Positions 50,027 through 57,434 of a stretch of 64,000 nucleotides of DNA are shown in pieces. The stretch spans positions 3,002,077-3,066,076 of the forward strand of contig NZ_KQ483358.1 of NCBI RefSeq assembly GCF_001432305.1, written 5' to 3'. Positions within the stretch are counted from its first letter, which is position 1. Every line of letters starts with the position of its first letter. Below the pieces are notes generated by a model. It ran no database searches and was not told the DNA's origin. It was given only the letters and a program-made list of their open reading frames with translations. The DNA is from Curvibacter sp. PAE-UM (GTDB taxonomy: Bacteria; Pseudomonadota; Gammaproteobacteria; Burkholderiales; Burkholderiaceae_C). A program made the translations under genes and the position numbers.

Positions 50027-50779
50027 ATGAACGGGTACACAGGGTGGATGATAGTCGCAGGACTGATGGCCGTGAGCGGCGCACTGGGTGCGTACGCCTA
50101 TGCCATTCGCCTGAAAAAGCAGGAGCAGTCCAAGCGACGCATCCCGCGCAAATGGCCTCTGGTCGTGCGAGCCATGGTGAACAGCCGGGAGCGGCTCGTC
50201 TGGCGCTGGATGCTGCGCGCCTTCCAGGACCATCACGTCATGGTCAAGCTGCCGGTCACGCGCTTCACCATGCCGCAGGTCCGCGAAGAAGGCCAGCACT
50301 GGTTCCAGATCCTCGGTGGCGTCTATTGCACCTTCACCGTCTGCAACAACGATGGCCAGGTGGTCGGCTGTGTCGATGTACCGGGTCCGCAGGGCCTGTC
50401 GCTGAGCAACCAGACCCTCAAGCACACCCTGCTCTCCCAATGCAACGTTCGCTACTGGGTGGTCGATCCCGAGCACCTGCCCAGCGTCAGCACGATCCGC
50501 GCCGCCTTCCTCGGCGAACAAGCCGTGATGAAAGAGGAATTGGAGCGCGTACGTACCGAGACCGAGTTCAACCAGACACGCGCCAACCTCAAGGCGGCGC
50601 TGATCCGGCAGCGCAACAACCAGCCGACGGCCAGCGACTTCGCGCGGCTGGAAGCCCTGATGTCCGCCGACCCGCACAGCCACGACGCCTACGATAGCCA
50701 GCTCTCCACCACCTGGAAGCACGACTCCTTCGTCGCCCCGCTGGACAGCCGGTCCGGCGAACTCACGGAAGGCCGCTGA
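50027..50779 (+). CDS. DUF2726-like membrane-anchored protein
   Basis: 250 residues. One N-terminal helix (GWMIVAGLMAVSGALGAYAYAI) is followed by a basic linker and a soluble domain. The line VNSRERLVWRWMLRAFQDHHVMVKLPVTRF, then YCTFTVCNNDGQVVGCVDVPG and LLSQCNVRYWVVDPEHLP, follows the DUF2726 pattern, a restriction-endonuclease-like fold. The usual acidic catalytic residues look degraded (VDVPGP where VDFVL...E-D is expected), so it is probably inactive as a nuclease. Family assignment is tentative. Confidence 0.65.
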   Translation: MNGYTGWMIVAGLMAVSGALGAYAYAIRLKKQEQSKRRIPRKWPLVVRAMVNSRERLVWRWMLRAFQDHHVMVKLPVTRFTMPQVREEGQHWFQILGGVYCTFTVCNNDGQVVGCVDVPGPQGLSLSNQTLKHTLLSQCNVRYWVVDPEHLPSVSTIRAAFLGEQAVMKEELERVRTETEFNQTRANLKAALIRQRNNQPTASDFARLEALMSADPHSHDAYDSQLSTTWKHDSFVAPLDSRSGELTEGR

Positions 50780-50805
50780 ACACCCCCGGCCCGGCCGGGC
50801 ATGAA

Positions 50806-50835
50806 AAAACCCCGACCGTCACCGGCCGGGGTTTT
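50806..50835. terminator. Rho-independent terminator
   Basis: AAAACCCCG pairs with CGGGGTTTT with further pairing inside, 25 bases after the DUF2726-like stop codon. A and T runs flank it on both strands. Confidence 0.85.
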
Positions 50836-50989
50836 GTGTTTGGTGGGCTGGGGTCTACTGAATCATCGTCGTAGTTCTTTGTTTTAAAAAGACTTTCCAA
50901 GTTCAAGAAAATCTTTACACCCCCATTTGTACCCCCACAATGGTTCTACAACCCCAAGCTCCCACGTAAACGGGGCATGGCGTCACATC
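50836..50989. other. Probable left edge of the accessory island
   Basis: Composition falls abruptly after the terminator. A near-tandem ACACCCCCATTTGTACCCCCA-like motif lies at 50918-50937. Strings of this type often flank integrase-driven insertions, as I recall. No integrase gene is visible and the other border is outside the window. Confidence 0.4.
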
Positions 50990-51541
50990 TCAACAGTGTC
51001 TGCGCAGCATCGCGGCCAGACTTTGAGCCGCATAGTGGCGATGCCTTAACGGGAAGTCTTCATCACCAGCTCTGGCAGCATCGTTATTGATCATCGAAAG
51101 ATAGTCGCGACAGCACCAATAAACTCGGTCGTGTTGAGTTGCAAATTCATGGCCCCGGCGTACGAGCCAGCTTTGGTAATAGGCAACCATCACATCGACC
51201 AGTATCCCGTCTACATGCTCCTTGCACGAGGTCTTAGCTGCCTCGATCACAGCCAGTTCATCTCGTCGTCTCTTTAGCCCGTCGGCGACCAAACTCCACG
51301 ACTTGCTCTGCAGTTCGGCTATCAGCGCATCTGCACTACTGACCGACTTGATCAAGCTGGCCAATACCCCGGCAAGCTGAGCGGCAGAAATCACGACTGG
51401 AAATGTATTGAACCGTGAACCCGGTCGCTCAAATACATCCTCGGCATGACGCAAGAACCAGAAATCGGAAAACCGGAGTTTGTCCACTTCAGGCCATGCA
51501 TCCAGCGATGAGTGCTTGAGAGTATTCATTTCCGTTCGCAT
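50990..51541 (-). CDS. Hypothetical soluble protein
   Basis: 183 residues, helical by pattern (AAQLAGVLASLIKSVSSADALIAELQSKSW, KRRRDELAVIEAAKTSCKEHVDGILVDVMVAYYQSWLVRRGHEF). No signal, membrane segment or known motif. An internal ATG 12 bases downstream is an alternative start. AT-richer than the chromosome to the left. A cluster of TGTAACG half-sites lies about 90-130 bases upstream and may regulate it. Confidence 0.6.
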   Translation of the reverse strand: MRTEMNTLKHSSLDAWPEVDKLRFSDFWFLRHAEDVFERPGSRFNTFPVVISAAQLAGVLASLIKSVSSADALIAELQSKSWSLVADGLKRRRDELAVIEAAKTSCKEHVDGILVDVMVAYYQSWLVRRGHEFATQHDRVYWCCRDYLSMINNDAARAGDEDFPLRHRHYAAQSLAAMLRRHC

Positions 51542-51631
51542 TTAGGTCAGTGGTGACCGCCCTTCACACAGGCAAGCCAAATCTCCTGCACAGCTTTCGA
51601 TCTCTGCCCCACTTGATCCGGTCGGCCGCGG

Positions 51632-51674
51632 TGTAACGGCCGATTCACTTTTCTGTAACGGATCAGTCGTTACA
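51632..51674. promoter_or_regulatory. Cluster of three TGTAACG half-sites
   Basis: TGTAACG occurs at 51632-51638 and 51654-51660 on the plus strand and as CGTTACA at 51668-51674. The last two form a 7-7-7 inverted repeat. It sits between the zinc-ribbon gene and the 183-residue gene, where an operator or promoter is expected. Confidence 0.5.
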
Positions 51675-51715
51675 TCCAGGTCGAGGGCACACGCAATGCG
51701 ACCAGAAGCCCCAAG

Positions 51716-52015
51716 CTAGGACTTGTCTGGCACCAGCTTGGTATGGCAATGCTTGCAAAGCCTGGCGTCAGCCCGCACGAGTTCCCGGCACTCTGGACAA
51801 CGAACGTGCGTTTCAGGTGTCGGCTGATCCTCTGCTACAACGGCCCTGGGAGGGGCTTTCAAGAGCTTGACAGCCCACCAAGCCAGAAGTCCCGGTATAG
51901 CAAATGCTCCTATGTAGCTCCCGATAGACGGCGCGACAGTCTTCTGCAAAACGGAAAACGCCAGCAGCATAGCTGCTCCACTCAGAGCCAGCAGTACATA
52001 GCCAAGAACTCTCAT
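51716..52015 (-). CDS. Small membrane protein with zinc ribbon
   Basis: 99 residues. Two hydrophobic helices (VLGYVLLALSGAAMLLAFSVL, SYIGAFAIPGLLAWWAV) are followed by a zinc ribbon, CPECRELVRADARLCKHC, with two C-x-x-C pairs. AAGGAGTTCAT precedes the start, a strong ribosome-binding site. Function unknown; the layout is that of zinc-ribbon membrane proteins common in mobile and accessory DNA. Confidence 0.75.
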   Translation of the reverse strand: MRVLGYVLLALSGAAMLLAFSVLQKTVAPSIGSYIGAFAIPGLLAWWAVKLLKAPPRAVVAEDQPTPETHVRCPECRELVRADARLCKHCHTKLVPDKS

Positions 52016-52057
52016 ATGAACTCCTTACAAGGATGTGTTTTTCTAGTCGAACACGCC

Positions 52058-52501
52058 TCAACGGCAATGCTCTCGCTTCACGTCGATTGATGTCAGTCGG
52101 CCGCCTGCCGAGCTATAGAGGCCGTAACGAATAACGGCGCCCGCTTCAAGCAAGGAGCGCGCCCTGGTACTTCCGCATAGAGACCGAACGGCGTCTGTAC
52201 GCCCTTGCGAGTTGATATGCGTAAGCATCTCCTGGCTTACTGGGTGCAGCACCGTATAGTTCATAACGAGCACGCCACCCGGTCTAGCGAGAACCTTTTC
52301 CTGCCGCAGCCCCTCTCCCTGCATCCGGGGCAAGACTTTATTGACCTCGGCAACATATGGCTCCATGTATCGGGACAGCTGATCCGGCGTCATGGGCGCA
52401 CTCTCAGCAAAGACTTGCACAGCGAATGCTGCGCCAAGAGCTGCGAAGATGGCAACTCTTGCCAGTTCGCTCTTGCTTGCAGATAACGTTTTCATATTCA
52501 T
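52058..52501 (-). CDS. Small secreted protein, function unknown
   Basis: 147 residues. A signal peptide-like start (ELARVAIFAALGAAFAVQVFAESA) and a short mature region (MTPDQLSRYMEPYVAEVNKVLPRMQGEG, VLVMNYTVLHPVSQEM, RSLCGSTRARSLLEAGAVIRYGLYSSAG). Two cysteines could form a disulfide. The family is not recognised. AGAGGGATGAAT lies before the ATG. Confidence 0.65.
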   Translation of the reverse strand: MNMKTLSASKSELARVAIFAALGAAFAVQVFAESAPMTPDQLSRYMEPYVAEVNKVLPRMQGEGLRQEKVLARPGGVLVMNYTVLHPVSQEMLTHINSQGRTDAVRSLCGSTRARSLLEAGAVIRYGLYSSAGGRLTSIDVKREHCR

Positions 52502-52518
52502 CCCTCTGTGTAATAGAA

Positions 52519-52710
52519 CTATTCGTGTGCACTCTTGGCTCGCTCAGCCAAGGTCGCGTGCAGATAGCACTGCCACAGCATCTCAATATGCGACCCCCGA
52601 TAGGACTTTCCAGCTGGAGGCCTTTCTTGCTGTGCGAAGCCCTGCCCCAGCAGCCATTCATGGAACTGCTGGCGCAGTGGCTGCTCGTCGTCGATTGCTG
52701 TGATGCTCAT
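52519..52710 (-). CDS. 63-residue hypothetical coupled to the HDAC-like gene
   Basis: 63 residues (MSITAIDDEQPLRQQFHEWLLGQ), soluble, ending AERAKSAHE. Its ATG overlaps the stop codon of the deacetylase-like gene (ATGA), so it is probably translated by coupling. No known motif. The short length lowers certainty. Confidence 0.5.
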   Translation of the reverse strand: MSITAIDDEQPLRQQFHEWLLGQGFAQQERPPAGKSYRGSHIEMLWQCYLHATLAERAKSAHE

Positions 52711-53597
52711 GCGTTTCTCTCCTTGAAGAACTTATCTCGGATGCCGTCGGATGCGTTGGCCTCGCCCATGGTGGCGCAGTGCAGCTGCAGCACAGGGTCG
52801 TCGAAGATGGTGTCGCCCTGGGTGGGCTGGTAGCCGCCGGCCAGGTTCCACACCAATGGGGCGCGCACCTTGCGCATGACCTCGCGGTCACGCTGGCGCA
52901 TCTCGGCGGTGGTGAGCAGGCCGCCCAGCGGGTCGTCGATATGCATGTCAGCCCCGGCCTGGTAGATCACCACGTCGCAGCCTTGCTCGTTCAGATCGTC
53001 GATGGCCTCGCCCAGCCAGTGGAAGAACTCGATGGCCTGCCCTTCGGGGCAAAAGTATTGGCCGGCGGTGTGGTGCACCACGTGCGCGGCCAGCGCCTTG
53101 TTGTGCGCCAGGATGTCGGTGGTGCCGTTGCCGTAGTGGAAGTCGCAGTCCAGGATGCCGACGGTGGCGCCGGGGTTGGCCTGGATGAACTTGGCAGCGG
53201 CCACGGCCAGGCCGTTGAAGGTGCAGTAGCCCTCGCTAAAAGCATAGCCAGCGTGGTGGAAGCCCGAGGTGGGCGAGCACACGGCCTGCGGGTGCAGAGG
53301 CGCGGCCAGGGTGGCAGCCACGAGCGAGCCTACGGTCCACAGGCAAGCATCGGCCACGCGCGGGTCGTTGTTGCCGAAGCCGTTGGGCGTGCGGCCGTCG
53401 AATACGGCATCTACGTGGGCCGGGTCGTGTGCGAGGCACAGGTCGTCGCGGGTGACGGGCTTGAAGGGCTCGACGCCCAGCGGACGGTAATGGTGCAGCA
53501 TCAACTCCATGAAGCGCGCTGGCTTGCCGGCAGACTTCGAGAAAGAGTCGACGCTCGGCACAGACTGCCTGGAGTCGTAGAAGATGGGGCCGATCAT
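52707..53597 (-). CDS. Histone-deacetylase-like amidohydrolase
   Basis: 296 residues of the arginase/deacetylase fold. The zinc ligands and charge relay are seen in SGFHHAGYAFSEGYCTFN (the His-His pair), VGILDCDFHYGNGT (Asp and His) and GADMHIDDPLGG (Asp). NLAGGYQPT carries the late Gly-Gly-Tyr. Bacterial members deacetylate polyamines, acetoin-related proteins or small amides. GC-rich relative to the island genes on either side. It lies between two tiny genes, with 10 bases before it and an ATGA overlap after it. Confidence 0.9.
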   Translation of the reverse strand: MIGPIFYDSRQSVPSVDSFSKSAGKPARFMELMLHHYRPLGVEPFKPVTRDDLCLAHDPAHVDAVFDGRTPNGFGNNDPRVADACLWTVGSLVAATLAAPLHPQAVCSPTSGFHHAGYAFSEGYCTFNGLAVAAAKFIQANPGATVGILDCDFHYGNGTTDILAHNKALAAHVVHHTAGQYFCPEGQAIEFFHWLGEAIDDLNEQGCDVVIYQAGADMHIDDPLGGLLTTAEMRQRDREVMRKVRAPLVWNLAGGYQPTQGDTIFDDPVLQLHCATMGEANASDGIRDKFFKERNA

Positions 53598-53607
53598 GCG
53601 TGCCCCT

Positions 53608-53817
53608 TCACTGCTTGATTGCAGAAGCAATCAGATCGGCCATCGCATTCAGCCCGCTCTTATCGCAGGTGAACTGCACCAGCCGCCGTCGCTCATTCGG
53701 GTTCCTGGCGGTGAGCACCTGGCTGAGCAGCTCGACGCTGTAGTGGCCGGCGGGCACCTCGGTGGGGGTGATTTCAGCGTGCAGCACGTAGCTGTCGGTG
53801 CTGATGATCTTTGCCAT
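53608..53817 (-). CDS. 69-residue hypothetical upstream of the HDAC-like gene
   Basis: 69 residues (MAKIISTDSYVLHAEITPTE...), beta then helical, ending ADLIASAIKQ. A good ribosome-binding site (GGAGAAAGTC) precedes the ATG. It ends 10 bases before the deacetylase-like gene and is the first gene of that unit. The family is not recognised. Confidence 0.6.
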   Translation of the reverse strand: MAKIISTDSYVLHAEITPTEVPAGHYSVELLSQVLTARNPNERRRLVQFTCDKSGLNAMADLIASAIKQ

Positions 53818-54122
53818 GACTTTCTCCTTGATGGGTTGCAGAACGTTTCCCGGCATCCCCAGCCACGGCGAAGCTCGCACAGTTGCATGTAGACGCAGTT
53901 GTGCCAGCCCCGCCGCATATGCAGGGTGATGTCAAATAAAGTTGTGGGAAGCCGCTCAGGTCTGTCGGCTGTTTCGCGTTCGCAAACTCATCAAAGTCTC
54001 TCCAAAGGTCACTATCGAAAGTGGCTTCCGACAGTTCGGAGAGCCGCCTCTTTAGCCAGCATTTATGAGTCGCCCCGGCAATTTGTCGATCAAATCCGGC
54101 GACGGCCTGTTACCAGGCCAGA

Positions 54123-54159
54123 AAACAAAAAACCCACTTGCGCAGCAGCTCAAGTGGGT
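54123..54159 (-). terminator. Minus-strand Rho-independent terminator
   Basis: Read on the minus strand: ACCCACTTG, 10-base loop, CAAGTGGGT, then TTTTTTGTTTT. A nine-pair stem plus U-run is a good terminator. The nearest upstream minus-strand gene ends about 460 bases away. Confidence 0.8.
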
Positions 54160-54451
54160 AGTTCACTTTAGCTGCATGTTTAACGTGCCCGCAAGCTGAA
54201 TAAATCAAATCGGCACAAGAAAACTATAACCGCATGGTTCTGCACCGTCAATAGGCGGCGCTGCAGGTCGTTGCGCTTAGACCGCCGGGCGACCCGGACC
54301 CGATTACCAAAGAGTCATAGAAGCAAGGTGTTATCTACCGCAAGGCCATTGCTGGACTGGGAACAATCCCCACTGGTTCGCTCGAAGGCGCATCCAAACC
54401 CAAATCGCAGAGGCGACCCGCGTAGGACGGACTACGCGCAGGCAGATAACG

Positions 54452-54492
54452 CTCGAATAATATGACGCTGCGTCATAGACGTCAAATTCGAG
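54452..54492. promoter_or_regulatory. Nested inverted repeats, candidate operator
   Basis: The inner repeat TATGACG-CTG-CGTCATA lies inside an outer pair, CTCGAAT and ATTCGAG. Both arms are perfect. No promoter or regulator is evident. Confidence 0.5.
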
Positions 54493-54618
54493 TCTGACAC
54501 GCGAGCGGCAATCTGGAGCAGGTCAGAGTGAACCCCTGGCCGTTTATGACGCTTAGAAAGCGTCTTTGAAGCCGGCAGCAGCCCAGAGCCATCTCTATTG
54601 AACTGCGCAAGCCAAGGT

Positions 54619-57423
54619 TCAGACATGCCTCTCCACTGCATCACGCATTCCTGCAGCTTCGCCCACCACTACATCCCAAGCCCAGGTTCCAAAGCCGCCA
54701 TGCGCGTTGACGGCTTTGACCCAAAGGTCAAGCGCAGCCCGCTTGGCCTGATCCTGTGGCGAGTCCACGCCCTTGATCTCCAGCACCAGGTTCTTGCCGG
54801 AGGAGTAGCGGATGAGGAAGTCCGGGATGTACTTGCGCTTCGAGCCGTTCCACAGGTAGAAGATGTTGAAGCCGAGGTGGTCGTTCTTCACCCAAGCAGC
54901 CACCTTGGGGTGAGCTTCCACAATGTTGGCTGCGTACTTTTCCCAACTGCTGTCCACCACGATGTGGCTGATCTGGCAGTGCTGAGTCGGCTCCGTCACC
55001 TTGGTCGTGTACCAGGTCCGCATGTCGCGCGTCGAACCGATGGGGCGCTCGCCGTCAAACACCGGCTCAAGCCGGGCAGTGTTCTGCTCGATCACGTACT
55101 GCATGAGGTGCTGCGTGATCTGGTCGATGTGCAGCGAGAGCAGGATACGCTTGCGTAGCGGCTCTTGATGGAACAGCGAGGGGATGACGATCTTGTCTGA
55201 GGTCAGGAATTGCTCGACGAGCTTGACCAACTGAAACAGCAGGTACTCGCGCTGGCCCTTGAACTGGTCTTGGAGCCGCTCATAGGCCCGCTGCGCAGCC
55301 TTGAACACCATGCGCTGCATCCGGAACTCTTCGGGCAGCTTCTCCAGGTCGATGTTGCGCACCTGGCTCCAGTCAGCCGCACCACCCAGGGCAGGCGCGA
55401 TGTCGGCATTCAGGGCAATGGTGGCCGGGTCGATGGTCAAGGGCTGGACCTTGCTCCACTCCACCACAAGCTGCGGCCGAACCACCTGGTCCACGCGCAG
55501 GATGTTGGGCCACTTGATCTCGTAGACGTTTCGGGCGGAGAGCGATTCGATCTGGGTGCTCGGCTTGGGTGGCGGAGGGCTGGTGCCACCTTCTCCGGGC
55601 TGCAAAGCAATCGACAGTGGTACTCCGAACACGTTGACGAACTCGGGCAGGTATAAGCCGTTCGCGTCCATGTCGTAGGACACGCGGCGCAGGCCCCGGC
55701 CGATGACCTGCTCGCACAGCAACTGGCTGGTGAAGGCACGCAAGCCCATGATATGCGTCACGTTCTTGGCGTCCCAACCTTCGGAGAGCATCGCCACGGA
55801 GATGACGTTCTGCAACTCCTGGCCCGGCTGGCCGCGCTTGCCCACCGTGTCAACCAGCTCGCGCAGTAGTTCTTCTTTCTTCAGGCCGTCCAGGCGCTCC
55901 TTGCGTTCGGCAGGAATGCTGGCGGCCTCCACAATGCTGCGCAGGCGCTGGTCATAGTCCTTGTCGGAGGCTGCTGTCTCGCCGATCTCAGCCTTCTCCA
56001 GCACCCTGGAATCCACGCGGAGAGTCCTGGCCGGGTTATGCAGCTCGGGCCAATGCGCTTTGCCGGTGGTGAAGTAATGCTCCACGCGGGCGGCCGTCTC
56101 TGTGCGGTTGCACACGGTCAGCAGAACGGGCGGTGATGCGTGCCCCGCATCGCGCCACTCCCTAGCCGTCTCACGCCAGTCGGCACCGAGCAACGTGTAA
56201 GCCTGTTGCACCAGGGCTGGCAGGGGTTCGTGAGGCTCCGCGCCACGGCGGTTCAGGTCTTCGGCCACCTCCACCTCGCGGTAGATGTGATAAAGCTTGG
56301 GGCGCAGGGTCTGCGCGTTCGGCAGCGCATCGTCCCGCACCACCACGCGCGGTGTCTTCACCAAGCCCGCCTCGATGGCGTCGTTTAGACCAAAGTCGGA
56401 AACCACCCAGTTGAACAGTCCGGCCTCGGTGTTCGTGCGTCCGGTCGGGGCGAAGGGGGTTGCAGAAAGGTCGTAGCAGCGGGTAATGCGCCGGGTCTTG
56501 TGCAGACGGTCCAGCCCCTCCACCCAACGTGTGGCCTCGTCCAGGTCTAGGCCAAGGGCGTCAGCTTCAGCCTTGCTGATCTTCACGTCTGCCGGCGTAC
56601 GGTAGGCGTGGTGCGCCTCGTCGTTGATGACGACGATGTCTTTATAGGTGGCCAGCTTGCCCAGCACGCGGCGGGTGAAGGCTTCGTCGCCCTCCGCACC
56701 CTTCTTCACCACGGAGCGGGCTTGCTGCTTCAGCGGCATCAAGGTGTGCCAGTTCTCGATCAGGATGTCTGCCTGGTTGAGCTTCTGGCGCAGGCTCTCC
56801 GAAGGGCAAAGCACAAAGCTATCGTAGTAATTGGCCGGGTCGCCCGGTTGCAGCACGCGCAGGCGGTCTTTCACCGTCAGGCCAGGGGCCACCAAGAAGA
56901 CGGCTGAAGAGTATTTGCGTGGCGACTTCGGGTAGGTCAGCGCATTCAGCACCTGCCAGGTGATGATCATGGCCATCACCGTGGTCTTGCCCGAGCCGGT
57001 GGCCATCTTGTTGCACAGCCGCTCGAACGGGCCGCCGTCACCCTGTACGCCGATGCCCTGACGGTACTCAGGCTGGGCCTCGGTGTACCAGATCAGCGTC
57101 TCAATGGCTTCGAGCTGGCAGAAGTAAAACGGGTACTGCCGGCCAGAGACACGGTCAAGGTCCCACCAGTAGTTCAGCAGCTCTATGGTGATAGCCGTCG
57201 CGCCAGGCCAGCCCGCACTTCGCCAATCGGCAACGCGCTGGCGTATGTCGTCCACCAAGGGTATGGGCACCTGGCGACGGGTGTTCTCCCGCGTGTCGAT
57301 GATCTCGTAGCCAGCCGGGCGACGCTTCGCCTCGATGCGCAGGGTTCGGTCAGTGTTCTCCGCCCAGAACTGTTGCGGCTCAACAAACGGCGAGTTGATG
57401 ATGAGTGAGGAAGGCGCGCTCAT
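54619..57423 (-). CDS. res: Type III restriction enzyme, Res (helicase-nuclease) subunit
   Basis: 934 residues. Superfamily 2 helicase motifs: Walker A ATGSGKTTVMAMIITW (about residue 140), DEAH-like NDEAHHAYR (about 266), later ISVAMLSEGWDAKNVTHIMGLRAF and QVIGRGLRRVSY (motif VI). The C-terminal nuclease reads PDFLIRYSSGKNLVLEIKG (PD...E-x-K, about 850-870). With Mod it cleaves DNA near unmodified sites after ATP-dependent translocation. It starts 11 bases after the mod stop with GAGGAGGA before the ATG. Full length, no frameshift seen. Confidence 0.94.
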   Translation of the reverse strand: MSAPSSLIINSPFVEPQQFWAENTDRTLRIEAKRRPAGYEIIDTRENTRRQVPIPLVDDIRQRVADWRSAGWPGATAITIELLNYWWDLDRVSGRQYPFYFCQLEAIETLIWYTEAQPEYRQGIGVQGDGGPFERLCNKMATGSGKTTVMAMIITWQVLNALTYPKSPRKYSSAVFLVAPGLTVKDRLRVLQPGDPANYYDSFVLCPSESLRQKLNQADILIENWHTLMPLKQQARSVVKKGAEGDEAFTRRVLGKLATYKDIVVINDEAHHAYRTPADVKISKAEADALGLDLDEATRWVEGLDRLHKTRRITRCYDLSATPFAPTGRTNTEAGLFNWVVSDFGLNDAIEAGLVKTPRVVVRDDALPNAQTLRPKLYHIYREVEVAEDLNRRGAEPHEPLPALVQQAYTLLGADWRETAREWRDAGHASPPVLLTVCNRTETAARVEHYFTTGKAHWPELHNPARTLRVDSRVLEKAEIGETAASDKDYDQRLRSIVEAASIPAERKERLDGLKKEELLRELVDTVGKRGQPGQELQNVISVAMLSEGWDAKNVTHIMGLRAFTSQLLCEQVIGRGLRRVSYDMDANGLYLPEFVNVFGVPLSIALQPGEGGTSPPPPKPSTQIESLSARNVYEIKWPNILRVDQVVRPQLVVEWSKVQPLTIDPATIALNADIAPALGGAADWSQVRNIDLEKLPEEFRMQRMVFKAAQRAYERLQDQFKGQREYLLFQLVKLVEQFLTSDKIVIPSLFHQEPLRKRILLSLHIDQITQHLMQYVIEQNTARLEPVFDGERPIGSTRDMRTWYTTKVTEPTQHCQISHIVVDSSWEKYAANIVEAHPKVAAWVKNDHLGFNIFYLWNGSKRKYIPDFLIRYSSGKNLVLEIKGVDSPQDQAKRAALDLWVKAVNAHGGFGTWAWDVVVGEAAGMRDAVERHV

Positions 57424-57434
57424 TTGCGTCCTCC

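Larger units (their letters stand above)
53818..54618. other. 800 bases without a convincing gene
   Basis: Only short, unsupported reading frames occur. Visible structure: a strong minus-strand terminator at 54123-54159; nested inverted repeats at 54452-54492; and no tRNA-like cloverleaf. It lies between the restriction-system 3' end and the HDAC unit, so it may hold a small RNA or be the long 3' region of the Res message. Confidence 0.55.

Noticed and set aside
54240..54470. Possible tRNA or attachment site at the Res end
   Set aside because: A TTCG-containing loop occurs, but no cloverleaf or CCA-type end can be drawn.
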